Assembly (NCBI GenBank): GCA_902509805.1
Contig: CABWZL010000003.1
Span: forward strand, 14,134 to 78,133
Origin: an uncultured Bacteroidota bacterium
GTDB lineage: Bacteria; Bacteroidota; Bacteroidia; Flavobacteriales; Flavobacteriaceae
DNA length: 64,000 nucleotides
Direction of reading: 5' to 3'
This document shows, piece by piece, positions 30,569 to 39,027 of the stretch (its first letter is position 1; every line of letters starts with the position of its first letter). The notes below the pieces were generated by a model. It was not told the DNA's origin, made no database searches, and saw only the letters and a program-made list of their open reading frames with translations. The position numbers and the translations under genes were made by a program.

Positions 30569-31294
30569 TCATTCTTTACCAAATTTTTTAATATTCTCAA
30601 AGATTTCGATATAAAGTTCACCTGAATGGTTCAATCCTTTAGGCTTACAATTACAAAAATTCATATATGAATGATCAGCAAATTCCAAATAGACATTTTC
30701 ATATTGACCACTTTCAGCATTTAAAATGGAAAAAGGGTTACCATTCTCAAGATAGGGATAGTCTTCATATTGATATGAAAAATTAAAATCTCCCTGACAT
30801 ATAAGCTCTGGACCATAAGATTCACCTTTTACCCATCCCTCAGACTTAGTAATTGTATATGACCAAGAATCAACATAACCACCCTCTATTGCTCCAAAAT
30901 ACTTATCATCATCCATAAATAAAACTTTTTGATGAAAATCATAAAAACCCCAGTCTGGATGTTTATCTTTTAATTTATCTTTTAATGCGAATGTTTTTGA
31001 AAGAATTTCTTTACCTATAGGACTTTTATCAATTTCTCGATCAAAATGATACCCGTATTTAATAATTTCAAACTCTTCCTTTACTTTACCTTCATATTTG
31101 TGCCCATAGTAGTACTCTTCATACTCATCTCTAATAATTGTTACTTTTGGTTCTTCATAAAATGTTCTTGCAATAAAAGTCTGTGTATTTTCAATATACA
31201 AGTGCGAATCCTCAGCTTCTTTATCGAATTCATTCAAACTATAGCTTGAATATCTTTCCTCTAAGGCTTTCTTATAATTAGGATGTAGTTTCAT
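30569..31294 (-). CDS. Unknown protein, third of three overlapping paralogues
   Basis: The 241-residue protein begins MKLHPNYKKALEERYSSYSL and ends ENIKKFGKE. Both ends closely match its upstream neighbour (MNLHPNYIKALEDHYKDFSY...ENIKKYGKE), while the middle has diverged. It is acidic and aromatic-rich, without signal peptide or membrane span. Its ATG overlaps the neighbour's stop by 4 bases, so translation is coupled. I know no family for it. The pattern recalls the small variable proteins of immunity or polymorphic-toxin loci, but there is no direct evidence. Confidence 0.65.
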   Translation of the reverse strand: MKLHPNYKKALEERYSSYSLNEFDKEAEDSHLYIENTQTFIARTFYEEPKVTIIRDEYEEYYYGHKYEGKVKEEFEIIKYGYHFDREIDKSPIGKEILSKTFALKDKLKDKHPDWGFYDFHQKVLFMDDDKYFGAIEGGYVDSWSYTITKSEGWVKGESYGPELICQGDFNFSYQYEDYPYLENGNPFSILNAESGQYENVYLEFADHSYMNFCNCKPKGLNHSGELYIEIFENIKKFGKE

Positions 31295-32247
31295 TCTTTA
31301 CCGTACTTTTTAATATTCTCAAGATGAAGTTTTAGGGCTTTATTTAATTTATCTTCCTCTGGGAAATCTTTAGAAAAGTCAAAATTATCATCACTTAAAT
31401 GATGAGTGTAATTATAGTTTTCAAAAGATTCTCTATAAGAAGAAGTATCATAACATTCAAGAAGAATATTTTCCCATTTTCCATTAAATGGGTTTATAAA
31501 CTTTACATCTTTTTCTCCTGTATTTTTTAAATGCCCACAAATTTCACCAAAAACTGGTTCAATTTCAAGTGTGCCATCATTAAGATTTCCCTTACCTACA
31601 TAGTCTTTTATAAAAGTTATAATTTCGATCCTCTGATTATTTTCATTACTTATTTCTAAAAAATAAATTCTAATATCAGGAGAAGGTTCTTCTATTAAAA
31701 AATGCTCAAAAACTGGAATTTCAATTTCTTTGTTCTTCAATTTATCTTCAAAGTCACTCTTATCTTCAATAGAATTAACTATTGACTTTATATCTCCATC
31801 ATTCATTGTTAATGATGAAATATCAATTAAGTGATTATAAATTACACCTTTATATTTTTCACCAATACTTGCTTGAAAATTTTCCTCTATTTTTTCTAAT
31901 TTTCTGTTGTTCTTTTCATCCTCCCACCAATCATCATTGTTCCAGTTTTTTATATATAGATTTGCTTTTTCATGACTAACCCACAATCCGTCAATAGATT
32001 CAGAATCGTGTTCAAATTCTTCATTACTATTAGTTAGAAGCACCTTAATATCAAAGGCATCCCAGCCAAACTTTTCAAGATCTAAATCTGATACCCAAAC
32101 CCTGTCTTTAGGTAGTGATTGAATTGTATATTTAGAACTGGATGCTAAGTATAGTCTATTCTTTTTGATCATTTGAATAGTTTCACTGTAACTAAAATCT
32201 TTATAGTGATCCTCTAATGCTTTTATGTAGTTTGGATGTAGGTTCAT
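31291..32247 (-). CDS. Unknown protein, second of three overlapping paralogues
   Basis: The 318-residue protein shares its N-terminal LHPNYxKALE block and C-terminal ENIKKYGKE with the following gene. SLPKDRVWVSDLD near residue 45 matches SLPKDSIWIEKWD in the first gene of the set. It is strongly acidic, with no membrane or signal sequence. It overlaps both neighbours by 4 bases. Function unknown. Confidence 0.65.
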   Translation of the reverse strand: MNLHPNYIKALEDHYKDFSYSETIQMIKKNRLYLASSSKYTIQSLPKDRVWVSDLDLEKFGWDAFDIKVLLTNSNEEFEHDSESIDGLWVSHEKANLYIKNWNNDDWWEDEKNNRKLEKIEENFQASIGEKYKGVIYNHLIDISSLTMNDGDIKSIVNSIEDKSDFEDKLKNKEIEIPVFEHFLIEEPSPDIRIYFLEISNENNQRIEIITFIKDYVGKGNLNDGTLEIEPVFGEICGHLKNTGEKDVKFINPFNGKWENILLECYDTSSYRESFENYNYTHHLSDDNFDFSKDFPEEDKLNKALKLHLENIKKYGKE

Positions 32248-32990
32248 AGCTTAAGTCTTGAGATATAATCTTGAACATCAATTCCGTATTTAAATTCTGT
32301 TTGTCCATCAAAAATCCCTGATAATTTTTCTACCTGCTTTTTGTCTTTCAATGATACATCCAAAAATAAATGTGGATCTCCAAAATATGCATCAGCACTT
32401 AACGAGACACGAACAAACTTTTTCTTGGTTGGATGAAAGATCCTATAGCCTTTATACTCCTCTTGATTATAACGTCCATTCCAAGGCTCTGCCCATACAT
32501 TCCCACCACCATATTCAGAATAAAAATCAGGATCAAGTATTAAATAATCTTCAAACTCCATATTATCTATTGTAAAATTACCCTTCGCAAATTGATACGG
32601 AGTACCAATGTGCTTTCCTACATTATCATCGTGAAAATGCGTATCCCAATCCCCATCGTATAAGCCTTGATCTCCACTCATATATTTTTTATAGTTTTTA
32701 ATATTTTCCTCAGATAAATGTCTCACCGAAAAATTAAAGTCTATAAAATGTAACTTAATTGTTCCGCTAAAATCATACTCACCTTTGTTTTCAAGTTTTG
32801 AATATCCTGACTCATTTATCTCGCCATCCCATTTTTCAATCCAAATAGAATCTTTAGGAAGAGAGCCAAAACCACATTCTATGTATGAATGAACAAATGA
32901 TTGTTTATTCAGATCTACATCTACCCCTTTAAGTTTAAAGGACGCAGATCTTTGTTTAAAAAAGTGTTCTAAATAATCTTGGTAACTCAT
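32244..32990 (-). CDS. Unknown protein, first of three overlapping paralogues
   Basis: The 248-residue protein begins MSYQDYLEHFFKQRSASFKL and contains GFGSLPKDSIWIEKWDGE, shared with the second gene. Several tryptophan- and aromatic-rich strands (GYRIFHPTKKKFVRVSLS) suggest a beta-sandwich. It is the first gene of a three-gene minus-strand unit; the divergent nuclease-region gene starts 87 bases away at 33078. Function unknown. Confidence 0.65.
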   Translation of the reverse strand: MSYQDYLEHFFKQRSASFKLKGVDVDLNKQSFVHSYIECGFGSLPKDSIWIEKWDGEINESGYSKLENKGEYDFSGTIKLHFIDFNFSVRHLSEENIKNYKKYMSGDQGLYDGDWDTHFHDDNVGKHIGTPYQFAKGNFTIDNMEFEDYLILDPDFYSEYGGGNVWAEPWNGRYNQEEYKGYRIFHPTKKKFVRVSLSADAYFGDPHLFLDVSLKDKKQVEKLSGIFDGQTEFKYGIDVQDYISRLKL

Positions 32991-33077
32991 AATAATTATT
33001 CTAAAGTTATATAATTACTATATCAACTGCAATTCGTATTAGGCTTGTACTCTTATTTAAATTAACTAAATTTAGAT

Positions 33078-33341
33078 ATGTTACAAGATTTTGAAAACTA
33101 TTTAGTTAAACAAGGTTACAGTGTGTCCACTCCATCAGGAAAACCTTCTACAGTTTATGATTATATTAAAAGAGTTGAAACAGTATGTGAAAGAGAAAAC
33201 ATATCAATCAATACTCTTTACAAAAACATTGATGATTATGTAGAAAAATATGGTCCAAGCGGTAATGAGTCTGAATTTGGAAAAAAGAGTCATAATTCAT
33301 ACATAAGTGCATTAAAAAAGTTTAAGAACTTTACAGAATAA
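33078..33341 (+). CDS. Small helical protein resembling a recombinase core-binding domain
   Basis: The 87-residue protein reads FENYLVKQGYSVSTPSGKPSTVYDY...SHNSYISALKKFKNF. This helix pattern resembles the SAM-like N-terminal DNA-binding domain of tyrosine recombinases, but no catalytic domain follows. It could be a stand-alone DNA-binding partner of the next gene, which starts 5 bases after its stop, or a remnant of an integrase. The pair is very likely co-transcribed. Confidence 0.55.
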   Translation: MLQDFENYLVKQGYSVSTPSGKPSTVYDYIKRVETVCERENISINTLYKNIDDYVEKYGPSGNESEFGKKSHNSYISALKKFKNFTE

Positions 33342-33346
33342 AAAAT

Positions 33347-33820
33347 ATGTCTGGAATAGGTCACATTGGGGAGTTGCAAATAATTGATGTTTTAGCGAAA
33401 CAACACAATTTTCAGATATATCTTCCAATGAAAGATAAGGGTTTGGACTTTATTGCTCAGAAAAACAATTTATCAATTCAAGTCCAAGTAAAAACTTCTA
33501 CTTTTCAAAGAGAAAGATATTACTGGTTTGATATTGATGAAAATAAAATGATATATAGCTCTAACACATACTACATCTTTGTTTGCTATGTGTTGCCAAG
33601 AAGAAAGATGATGGGTAAAAACAGAAATTTTCTTATAGTACCATCATTGGATATAAAAGAAATGATTTCCAATAACCTTATTGAATCAAAAAAAAATGCT
33701 CAAAATATTTTCAATATTTTTATATATCCTGATGAAAAAGAAAATAGATGGATATATAAGAATAAAGGTAAAGAGTTAGACTTTTCCAAGTATTATAACA
33801 ACTTCAATCTTTTAAAATAA
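33347..33820 (+). CDS. PD-(D/E)XK nuclease-like protein
   Basis: The 157-residue protein starts MSGIGHIGELQIIDVLAKQ and continues to GLDFIAQ and IQVQVKTS. The order Glu8, Asp(DFIAQ), Q-x-K fits the core of PD-(D/E)XK nucleases of the DUF4365/Holliday-junction-resolvase-like kind, with Gln in place of the second acidic residue, as is common. Together with the helical protein upstream it may form a small restriction or defence module. The target is unknown. Confidence 0.65.
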   Translation: MSGIGHIGELQIIDVLAKQHNFQIYLPMKDKGLDFIAQKNNLSIQVQVKTSTFQRERYYWFDIDENKMIYSSNTYYIFVCYVLPRRKMMGKNRNFLIVPSLDIKEMISNNLIESKKNAQNIFNIFIYPDEKENRWIYKNKGKELDFSKYYNNFNLLK

Positions 33821-33849
33821 TTAACATTCTACATAAGAATGTGATCTAC

Positions 33850-33875
33850 ACTTAACTTAAGATTTGTTAAATTTA
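33850..33875 (+). repeat. 26-base upstream repeat, copy 2
   Basis: Identical to 30304-30329 over 26 bases; it ends 5 bases before the ATG of the HNH gene. The perfect identity over an A+T-rich promoter region suggests recent duplication of a regulatory segment. Confidence 0.6.
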
Positions 33876-33880
33876 GATAT

Positions 33881-34462
33881 ATGGAGTTTGAGCTTTACAC
33901 AACTATACTGCAAACTGAATGGGATATGACTCCACAGTCAGGCTTAATTGCTCTAATTGGATTTATAATTTGGATGATATTTGCCTTACCAGCAGCAGCA
34001 GCTAAGAAAGGAAGACAAGACAAAGCCTATGCAGAAAGAAAAGGAATCACATTAGAACAGCTTTATCAAAAAAGAAGAAATACTGCTGGTAGAAAACTAA
34101 ATAAGACAACTAAAGAAATGCTCTTTAGGAAATATGATTATCAATGCAATTATTGTGGTGATACAGAAGATTTACATATTGACCATATATTCCCATTCTC
34201 AAAATATAGAGACAACTCATTTATGAATCTTCAAATTTTGTGTAGGGATTGTAATTTATCAAAAGGTGCTAACGAACCTGATCCAAAAAGACATCCTGAA
34301 CTATTTGGTGAAAATTCTAAATATAGTATGGTAGAAAATAATATAAGTGTTGATGGAGTAAATATTGAAATTAAAAATCAAAAGGGTCAATTAAATGAAG
34401 CACAAATAAAAGCTCTAAAGGAAATTGAAAATACTTTTAGTAATTTAGGAGATAAATCGTAG
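33881..34462 (+). CDS. Membrane-anchored HNH endonuclease-like protein
   Basis: The 193-residue protein has an N-terminal membrane span at about residues 21-41 (LIALIGFIIWMIFALPAAAA), a basic linker, and an HNH domain at about 80-130. The domain has the zinc-binding pairs CNYC and CRDC, with the catalytic DH in LHIDHIFPFSKYRDNS and N in FMNLQILC. A membrane-tethered HNH nuclease could cut incoming DNA near the envelope, which is inference. It carries its own copy of the 26-base promoter repeat. Confidence 0.8.
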   Translation: MEFELYTTILQTEWDMTPQSGLIALIGFIIWMIFALPAAAAKKGRQDKAYAERKGITLEQLYQKRRNTAGRKLNKTTKEMLFRKYDYQCNYCGDTEDLHIDHIFPFSKYRDNSFMNLQILCRDCNLSKGANEPDPKRHPELFGENSKYSMVENNISVDGVNIEIKNQKGQLNEAQIKALKEIENTFSNLGDKS

Positions 34463-34557
34463 ACTAAAAACTCATAATATCTTGTTAAGTATCTATTTTA
34501 ATAAACTTCACAAGTTTTTTCGATATTATATATGGGTAGTTCCTTATTTAGAAAAAT

Positions 34558-36495
34558 TCAAAACTTAATACCTTTAAAAGTTTTACTTATATTAAGAATT
34601 ATTTCTTTTTTTCTTTCAGAAATAACATTTGGAATCCACTCTTTTACATTTGTGTAATTATATTTACTTTTTTCATTTATAACATCAACAACATTATTAT
34701 CTAATAGTTTCTTCTTCTTTTTTTCAAATGAAAGGTTACCTAAAGACTTGTTTTGTTTATCATCAACAAGAATCATATTCCCAATATTATAAACATTTTT
34801 CTCAAAAGCATCATCCTTCTTCTTGTTATCCTTTACAAATAGGTCAGGATAAGATGCTTTCCAATCCTTTGAAATCGGCTTTTGGGGCAAGATGTGCTCA
34901 ACTGTCCATTTTTTAGTTTTTACAGCTTCTTTGTCCATATTAAATCTATGCATCAATAAGATCAATGAACAAAATTTATTATTTTCAAATTCTCTTGCAT
35001 CAATCTGTACATTATTAAATGTTAATTTTTTTCCATTTTTAAATTTTTGAATCTCCTGAAGTATCAAATAATATGAATCTCCATCATTAATTTTCTTGGC
35101 ATATGCAGGAAAAATGTTCTCTATAATATTGAATCTTGCATTTTTATCAGCAACCAGACTAAATATTATCTCAAATACCTCGGCAACAATGTCAACCAAT
35201 TTTGACTGTTTCTCTCTATTTGTTTTTGGATCATTGTATTTTCTTAATACAGCTAATAGAATAGTTCGCCATTGTACGGTATCTGAATGATGTAAAAGAG
35301 CTATATATTTCTCAAGATTTGGTTGTAAATCACTAATTGTATCTGTCGATTCAAGAATACATATATTATAATTTAATGCGTCTAAGTTAATCTCTTCATT
35401 TATATATTTCTTTAATGATATAAGGTCCATAGAATCTATTAGAGATTTATATGATTTATATACATCTTTCTGTCTTATAAAAGAGTTTCTTGAATTGTAA
35501 GCGGTTCTAAGAAATGTAATTTTGTTATTTTCTGATAAGTTCTTATCAATTACTTCTTGCCAACAATCATATAATTCTTGTTTTTCTTCCTGTGTTTTAC
35601 CACGTCTAATACATAAGTTTTTTAATAAATCAGCCTGTGAAACCTGAAGACCCCTATCATTTAGAACTTCAAATAAAGTAAAAGCTTCAGTATGGTTTTT
35701 TGTTCTAAAAGGAATTATTTTAATTTTTTTTATTAGAACATCTGACAATTTAGTCAGCTTTTTAAATCTGTCATTTTTATTTTCAACTGAGGTGATTTTT
35801 TCCTTTAACCATTCAACAAAATAATTTTGATTTTTATATATAGGTCTGCTTTTGGCAGTTCTTATGTTAAGATCTTTTATAATTGCCTTTTTTCCTTTTA
35901 CTGGATTAAAGAGCCTCATTCTTATAGTTAAGGGACTCGTTGCTGTACTAATATCTCTTCCATCATTTTTTAAATCAGCTTTAACCTCCTCGATGTCTTT
36001 TAATAAATATTGAGTCATTTCTGCATCCTTCTTATAGGTGTTATCAGTGTAAAGCTTTGGTGCGAAGTATTGTTTCTGAATCACCTTTCTATCCAAAGAT
36101 TCTTCTTGATAAACAATTTCCGTAAGATCTTTATAAGATCTATCTATACTTTTAAGTTGATCGTCATTGAAGCGAATATGGTTATGATCTCTATACGACT
36201 CATACTCTATCCAATCAAGAACAAGGACACAAAGAAGTAAATAAGAGGTAATTCTTTGTTGACCATCAATAATTTCAACTTCTCCATCATCATCTTCTTT
36301 ATTTACGTAAACGATCATACCAAGAAAGTGATATGAACCTTTAGTATCATCATCCATTAGTCCTTCAATATCTTCTAAGAATTGATCAACTTGTTGCTTT
36401 TTCCATTCATATGATCTTTGGTAAATAGGAATATTAAAACGAGTTATATCATCGTTTCTCAAAAAATAAGATAGATTCTCTAATAGATCATTCAT
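34558..36495 (-). CDS. GmrSD-like DUF262/DUF1524 modification-dependent nuclease
   Basis: The 645-residue single-chain protein has an N-terminal DUF262 domain with YQRSYEWKKQQ (residue 25 on) and the nucleotide-related DGQQR at 77-81. The C-terminal DUF1524 HNH-type domain shows VEHILPQKP and NIGNMILVDDKQNKSLGNLSF. This is the domain order of GmrSD and BrxU, type IV restriction enzymes that use NTPs and cut modified phage DNA. The frame is intact and both active-site motifs are present. It is transcribed on its own strand opposite the other nuclease genes and most likely serves phage defence. Confidence 0.88.
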   Translation of the reverse strand: MNDLLENLSYFLRNDDITRFNIPIYQRSYEWKKQQVDQFLEDIEGLMDDDTKGSYHFLGMIVYVNKEDDDGEVEIIDGQQRITSYLLLCVLVLDWIEYESYRDHNHIRFNDDQLKSIDRSYKDLTEIVYQEESLDRKVIQKQYFAPKLYTDNTYKKDAEMTQYLLKDIEEVKADLKNDGRDISTATSPLTIRMRLFNPVKGKKAIIKDLNIRTAKSRPIYKNQNYFVEWLKEKITSVENKNDRFKKLTKLSDVLIKKIKIIPFRTKNHTEAFTLFEVLNDRGLQVSQADLLKNLCIRRGKTQEEKQELYDCWQEVIDKNLSENNKITFLRTAYNSRNSFIRQKDVYKSYKSLIDSMDLISLKKYINEEINLDALNYNICILESTDTISDLQPNLEKYIALLHHSDTVQWRTILLAVLRKYNDPKTNREKQSKLVDIVAEVFEIIFSLVADKNARFNIIENIFPAYAKKINDGDSYYLILQEIQKFKNGKKLTFNNVQIDAREFENNKFCSLILLMHRFNMDKEAVKTKKWTVEHILPQKPISKDWKASYPDLFVKDNKKKDDAFEKNVYNIGNMILVDDKQNKSLGNLSFEKKKKKLLDNNVVDVINEKSKYNYTNVKEWIPNVISERKKEIILNISKTFKGIKF

Positions 36496-36634
36496 AGCAA
36501 TCGATTTTTACAATTTAATCAAGTTAAAATTAAAATTTAAGTAAAACAATATTTCCAACTGAGTTATAAATATAAACTGAGTCTAATTTATACGTCCAAG
36601 CCATTATTAATAATTAATTTTTAACATAAGAGAA

Positions 36635-37027
36635 CTAATCATATAAAGGTTTTATGTTCTTCTCATAAAAATCAATTACCAGGTCCTCCTCTTCTTGAGT
36701 TGGCCATTTAAGTTCATCATAATTATGTTTAGTATTCAAATCTCTATGATGCCAAGCAAAAAACTCCTCACCAAAAGTGTAGTCTTGAGAATATGAAATA
36801 CTATACGGTCCAACAATTATATCATTTCCATCATTATCTACTGACCCAAATTCATTCCATTCATAAGTTTTCGTTTTCTCATTGTATGATTTATAAGTAT
36901 GTATACATATGATATTTCCATTATCAAGTTCATATAAACTGAAATAAAAGTTGTCTGTAACTATACCCTTTTCATCTGGCATTGTATCTAACGCCATTCC
37001 ATAATCGTGATGTCGGGTTATTTTCAT
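36635..37027 (-). CDS. Unknown small acidic protein
   Basis: The 130-residue cytosolic protein reads MKITRHHDYGMALDTMPDEKG and has a Tyr/Trp/Glu-rich body (KTYEWNEFGSVDNDG). No signal peptide, membrane span or recognised motif. It lies downstream of the GmrSD-like gene's start region, divided by a 139-base gap with no further gene. A role in the island is unknown. Confidence 0.55.
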   Translation of the reverse strand: MKITRHHDYGMALDTMPDEKGIVTDNFYFSLYELDNGNIICIHTYKSYNEKTKTYEWNEFGSVDNDGNDIIVGPYSISYSQDYTFGEEFFAWHHRDLNTKHNYDELKWPTQEEEDLVIDFYEKNIKPLYD

Positions 37028-37083
37028 TTTAGTTACAAAGATTTAGCCCTTTTTTAGTGTGTTGTTTTTTGTTGGTTTTCTAA

Positions 37084-38091
37084 TTAATTATAATGGTTCT
37101 TATACAACATATTTATCCAGGAAGATGTAAAAAAGACTATTTGTGAATCTCTTTTTTTTGGTTCTAAAAGGACTTTTTCTGTTTTACCTGAACCATATGT
37201 CATATATAGTAAAACTACCTGAACTGCGTGAACATCATAATTTCGAAGTCTCTTAATTTCATCAGGTGTAACCCTATAATACGTATAATAATCACCGTTG
37301 ATATTATCATATAGTTTTCTGTCGTAACATATTATTTTTGATCCATCTTCAAGATAGAGAACTAAATCTCCTTGCGCTCTATTTGAATAACTTCCATGAA
37401 TGTATTTTAATGACATTAATGCACCCCCATCTGATTCAATACCAAAGTCTATATCCAGTCCAGAACTATAACTTCCAAACCTAATTGGATTTTCTAATCC
37501 TATATACCTATTATTTAAAGCATAGAAATATGATGCCTTTGATTGACTATTATTAAATGGTCGAGGCTTAAAGGAATCTAATTTTTTTTTTACACCCATC
37601 AATCCTGAAAAATCATCGAGTGTACCAGTGTATCCATTTTCTGTAAACAAAGTATATGAAAGAGAAAGCGCATCTGGATTGTTTGTTATTAATTCAACAA
37701 ACTTTTCAAAGCTACCATTGTATCCAGCTTGAGAAAATAATACGTAAGCGTCTTTTAAAGCTTGTTCGTTATAAGATTGATTTTTTGAGTTATTACTCTT
37801 TGATGATGAAGTATTTGAAAGGACTCTTCTGTTATTTCCTGTATAATAATAAGTTTTATTATCAGGATCTACAGTTCCAGATTTTCCAGTGTAAGGATTA
37901 ACATTTCCTCTGGTTGAGAAATTATCTCGGTTTGTACTATTTGGAGCTGAACGATAGTGACCCTTAACATATGTACCATCTGCCCTGTAATATGCTTTAA
38001 CGTATACATCAGACGATTTCTTTCTTTGAGCATCTAACTCTAAAGGAAAAGCAAAGATTGATAATAAAAGAAACAATAAAATTCTCTTCAT
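37084..38091 (-). CDS. Secreted protein with YVKGHYRS and LFxxxGYxG repeats
   Basis: The 335-residue protein has a signal peptide (MKRILLFLLLSIFAFPLELDAQ). Residues about 28-70 hold the widespread motif VKAYYRADGTYVKGHYRSAPN...NVNPYTGKSGT. Residues about 115-170 hold two tandem copies of LFxxxGYxGxxxxFxxL (QAGYNGSFEKF, ENGYTGTLDDF). A C-terminal beta domain follows. Function unknown; likely periplasmic or at the surface. Its ATG is preceded by the recurring T-tract leader. Confidence 0.68.
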   Translation of the reverse strand: MKRILLFLLLSIFAFPLELDAQRKKSSDVYVKAYYRADGTYVKGHYRSAPNSTNRDNFSTRGNVNPYTGKSGTVDPDNKTYYYTGNNRRVLSNTSSSKSNNSKNQSYNEQALKDAYVLFSQAGYNGSFEKFVELITNNPDALSLSYTLFTENGYTGTLDDFSGLMGVKKKLDSFKPRPFNNSQSKASYFYALNNRYIGLENPIRFGSYSSGLDIDFGIESDGGALMSLKYIHGSYSNRAQGDLVLYLEDGSKIICYDRKLYDNINGDYYTYYRVTPDEIKRLRNYDVHAVQVVLLYMTYGSGKTEKVLLEPKKRDSQIVFFTSSWINMLYKNHYN

Positions 38092-38212
38092 AACTACAAT
38101 GTATAAAAAAAACTCATAATTAAAAGAGGGTATATCTGATTTAACTATCTATTGATCTTTCTTCTTTTATCTATCTCTTTCCCTTTATTGCTTCTTCTTT
38201 AGATTTTGAGTA

Positions 38213-38387
38213 AAAGACAGAGGTATCCCTACCTGCCCTGTCTTTATTGAACTTAATTTGCTTACTCCTTTGAGTTTCTCGTTCAAGACGCTAATTCTAT
38301 CTTAACTTAAATTAGCTTGGTAATTCCACTCGGTTAATCGAGCTGTGAGAGTCGTTTACCTTTAGGCTGACTTCGGTGCTTTCTCAC
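38213..38387. ncRNA. Candidate structured RNA with six perfect stems
   Basis: This gene-free stretch contains AAAGACAG 38213-38220 with CTGTCTTT 38238-38245, enclosing AGGTA/TACCT; TTGAAC 38247-38252 with GTTCAA 38281-38286, enclosing ACTC/GAGT; GCTAATT 38290-38296 with AATTAGC 38310-38316; CTCG 38329-38332 with CGAG 38339-38342; GGTAA 38319-38323 with TTACC 38356-38360; and GTGAGA 38345-38350 with TCTCAC 38382-38387. The last two stems interleave, as in a pseudoknot. The stretch is richer in G+C than its flanks and has stops in all frames. The strand cannot be told from symmetric stems. The surrounding 400-base gap (38092-38491) holds no convincing gene. Confidence 0.45.
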
Positions 38388-38491
38388 TATCCCATTGTAC
38401 ACCATTTAATTCTTTTGGACCAATCGAGTTTTCAGACGCATAAAACAAAAGACTTTTATAGTTCTTTCTTTTCTTTCTATTCTTTTCATTT

Positions 38492-38806
38492 TTAGTCGTT
38501 TTCGATTACTTCAAATACTTTCGTATTTTTTGATCTAAATTCATTTATCCAGTCCCAATGGAACTCTGACTTTTTACCTACTCTTTGATACTTAATTTTA
38601 TTTGTAGAGCAGTAATTATGTAGAGTTCTAACAGATATATTAAGAACATATGATGCTTCTTCAGTAGTTAACCATTCTTTATACTTTAAACATTCAGCAC
38701 AAAGTTCAGTTCTCATATAGTCTAAAACAACTTTACCAATTTTATCTTGATTATTTCTTAATAATTCCTCAACTACTTGTTGACCCATATATACCTTGGT
38801 GTTCAT
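38492..38806 (-). CDS. Excisionase/MerR-type helix-turn-helix protein
   Basis: The 104-residue protein has a helix-turn-helix of the HTH_17 (excisionase-type, winged) class: LTTEEASYVLNISVRTLHNYCSTNKIKYQRVGKKSEFHWDWINEF at about residues 46-91. Such proteins bind att or promoter regions of mobile elements. It lies about 220 bases from the right attachment-like repeat, the right place for a Xis, but no integrase accompanies it. It may instead regulate the island genes. Confidence 0.75.
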   Translation of the reverse strand: MNTKVYMGQQVVEELLRNNQDKIGKVVLDYMRTELCAECLKYKEWLTTEEASYVLNISVRTLHNYCSTNKIKYQRVGKKSEFHWDWINEFRSKNTKVFEVIEND

Positions 38807-38908
38807 AGATAATAAAATAAATTTATTGAGATAAAATTATGTAATATTTATCCGCTAATACAAGAAGTGATCAGTGAGTTAACGTAAAGTTTTCTACAAC
38901 ATTATATT

Positions 38909-38927
38909 GACATATTACTCATATGTC
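38909..38927. repeat. 7-bp perfect inverted repeat near the right att site
   Basis: GACATAT (38909-38915) and ATATGTC (38921-38927) flank TACTC, about 100 bases upstream of the HTH gene and 100 bases from attR. It could be an operator or Xis-binding site. Nothing else was recognised in the 258-base gap apart from the att repeat. Confidence 0.35.
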
Positions 38928-39027
38928 GTTAACAATGATTAACTTTTAAATGCTTAATATTTGTAGATGAAAAGAATAAGATCTCTCGGAAGCCCTATGA
39001 ATAAAGCGTTTTTATCCCCTCGTTACA

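Noticed and set aside
38213..38387. tmRNA, RNase P RNA or SRP RNA
   Set aside because: None of the conserved ends or core sequences of these RNAs is visible on either strand, and no tag reading frame of Bacteroidota type is present.
38100..38490. A broken integrase gene in the 400-base gap
   Set aside because: Short open stretches on the minus strand look protein-like, but they are in different frames, are interrupted by stops and show no recombinase motif; the inverted repeats explain the region better.
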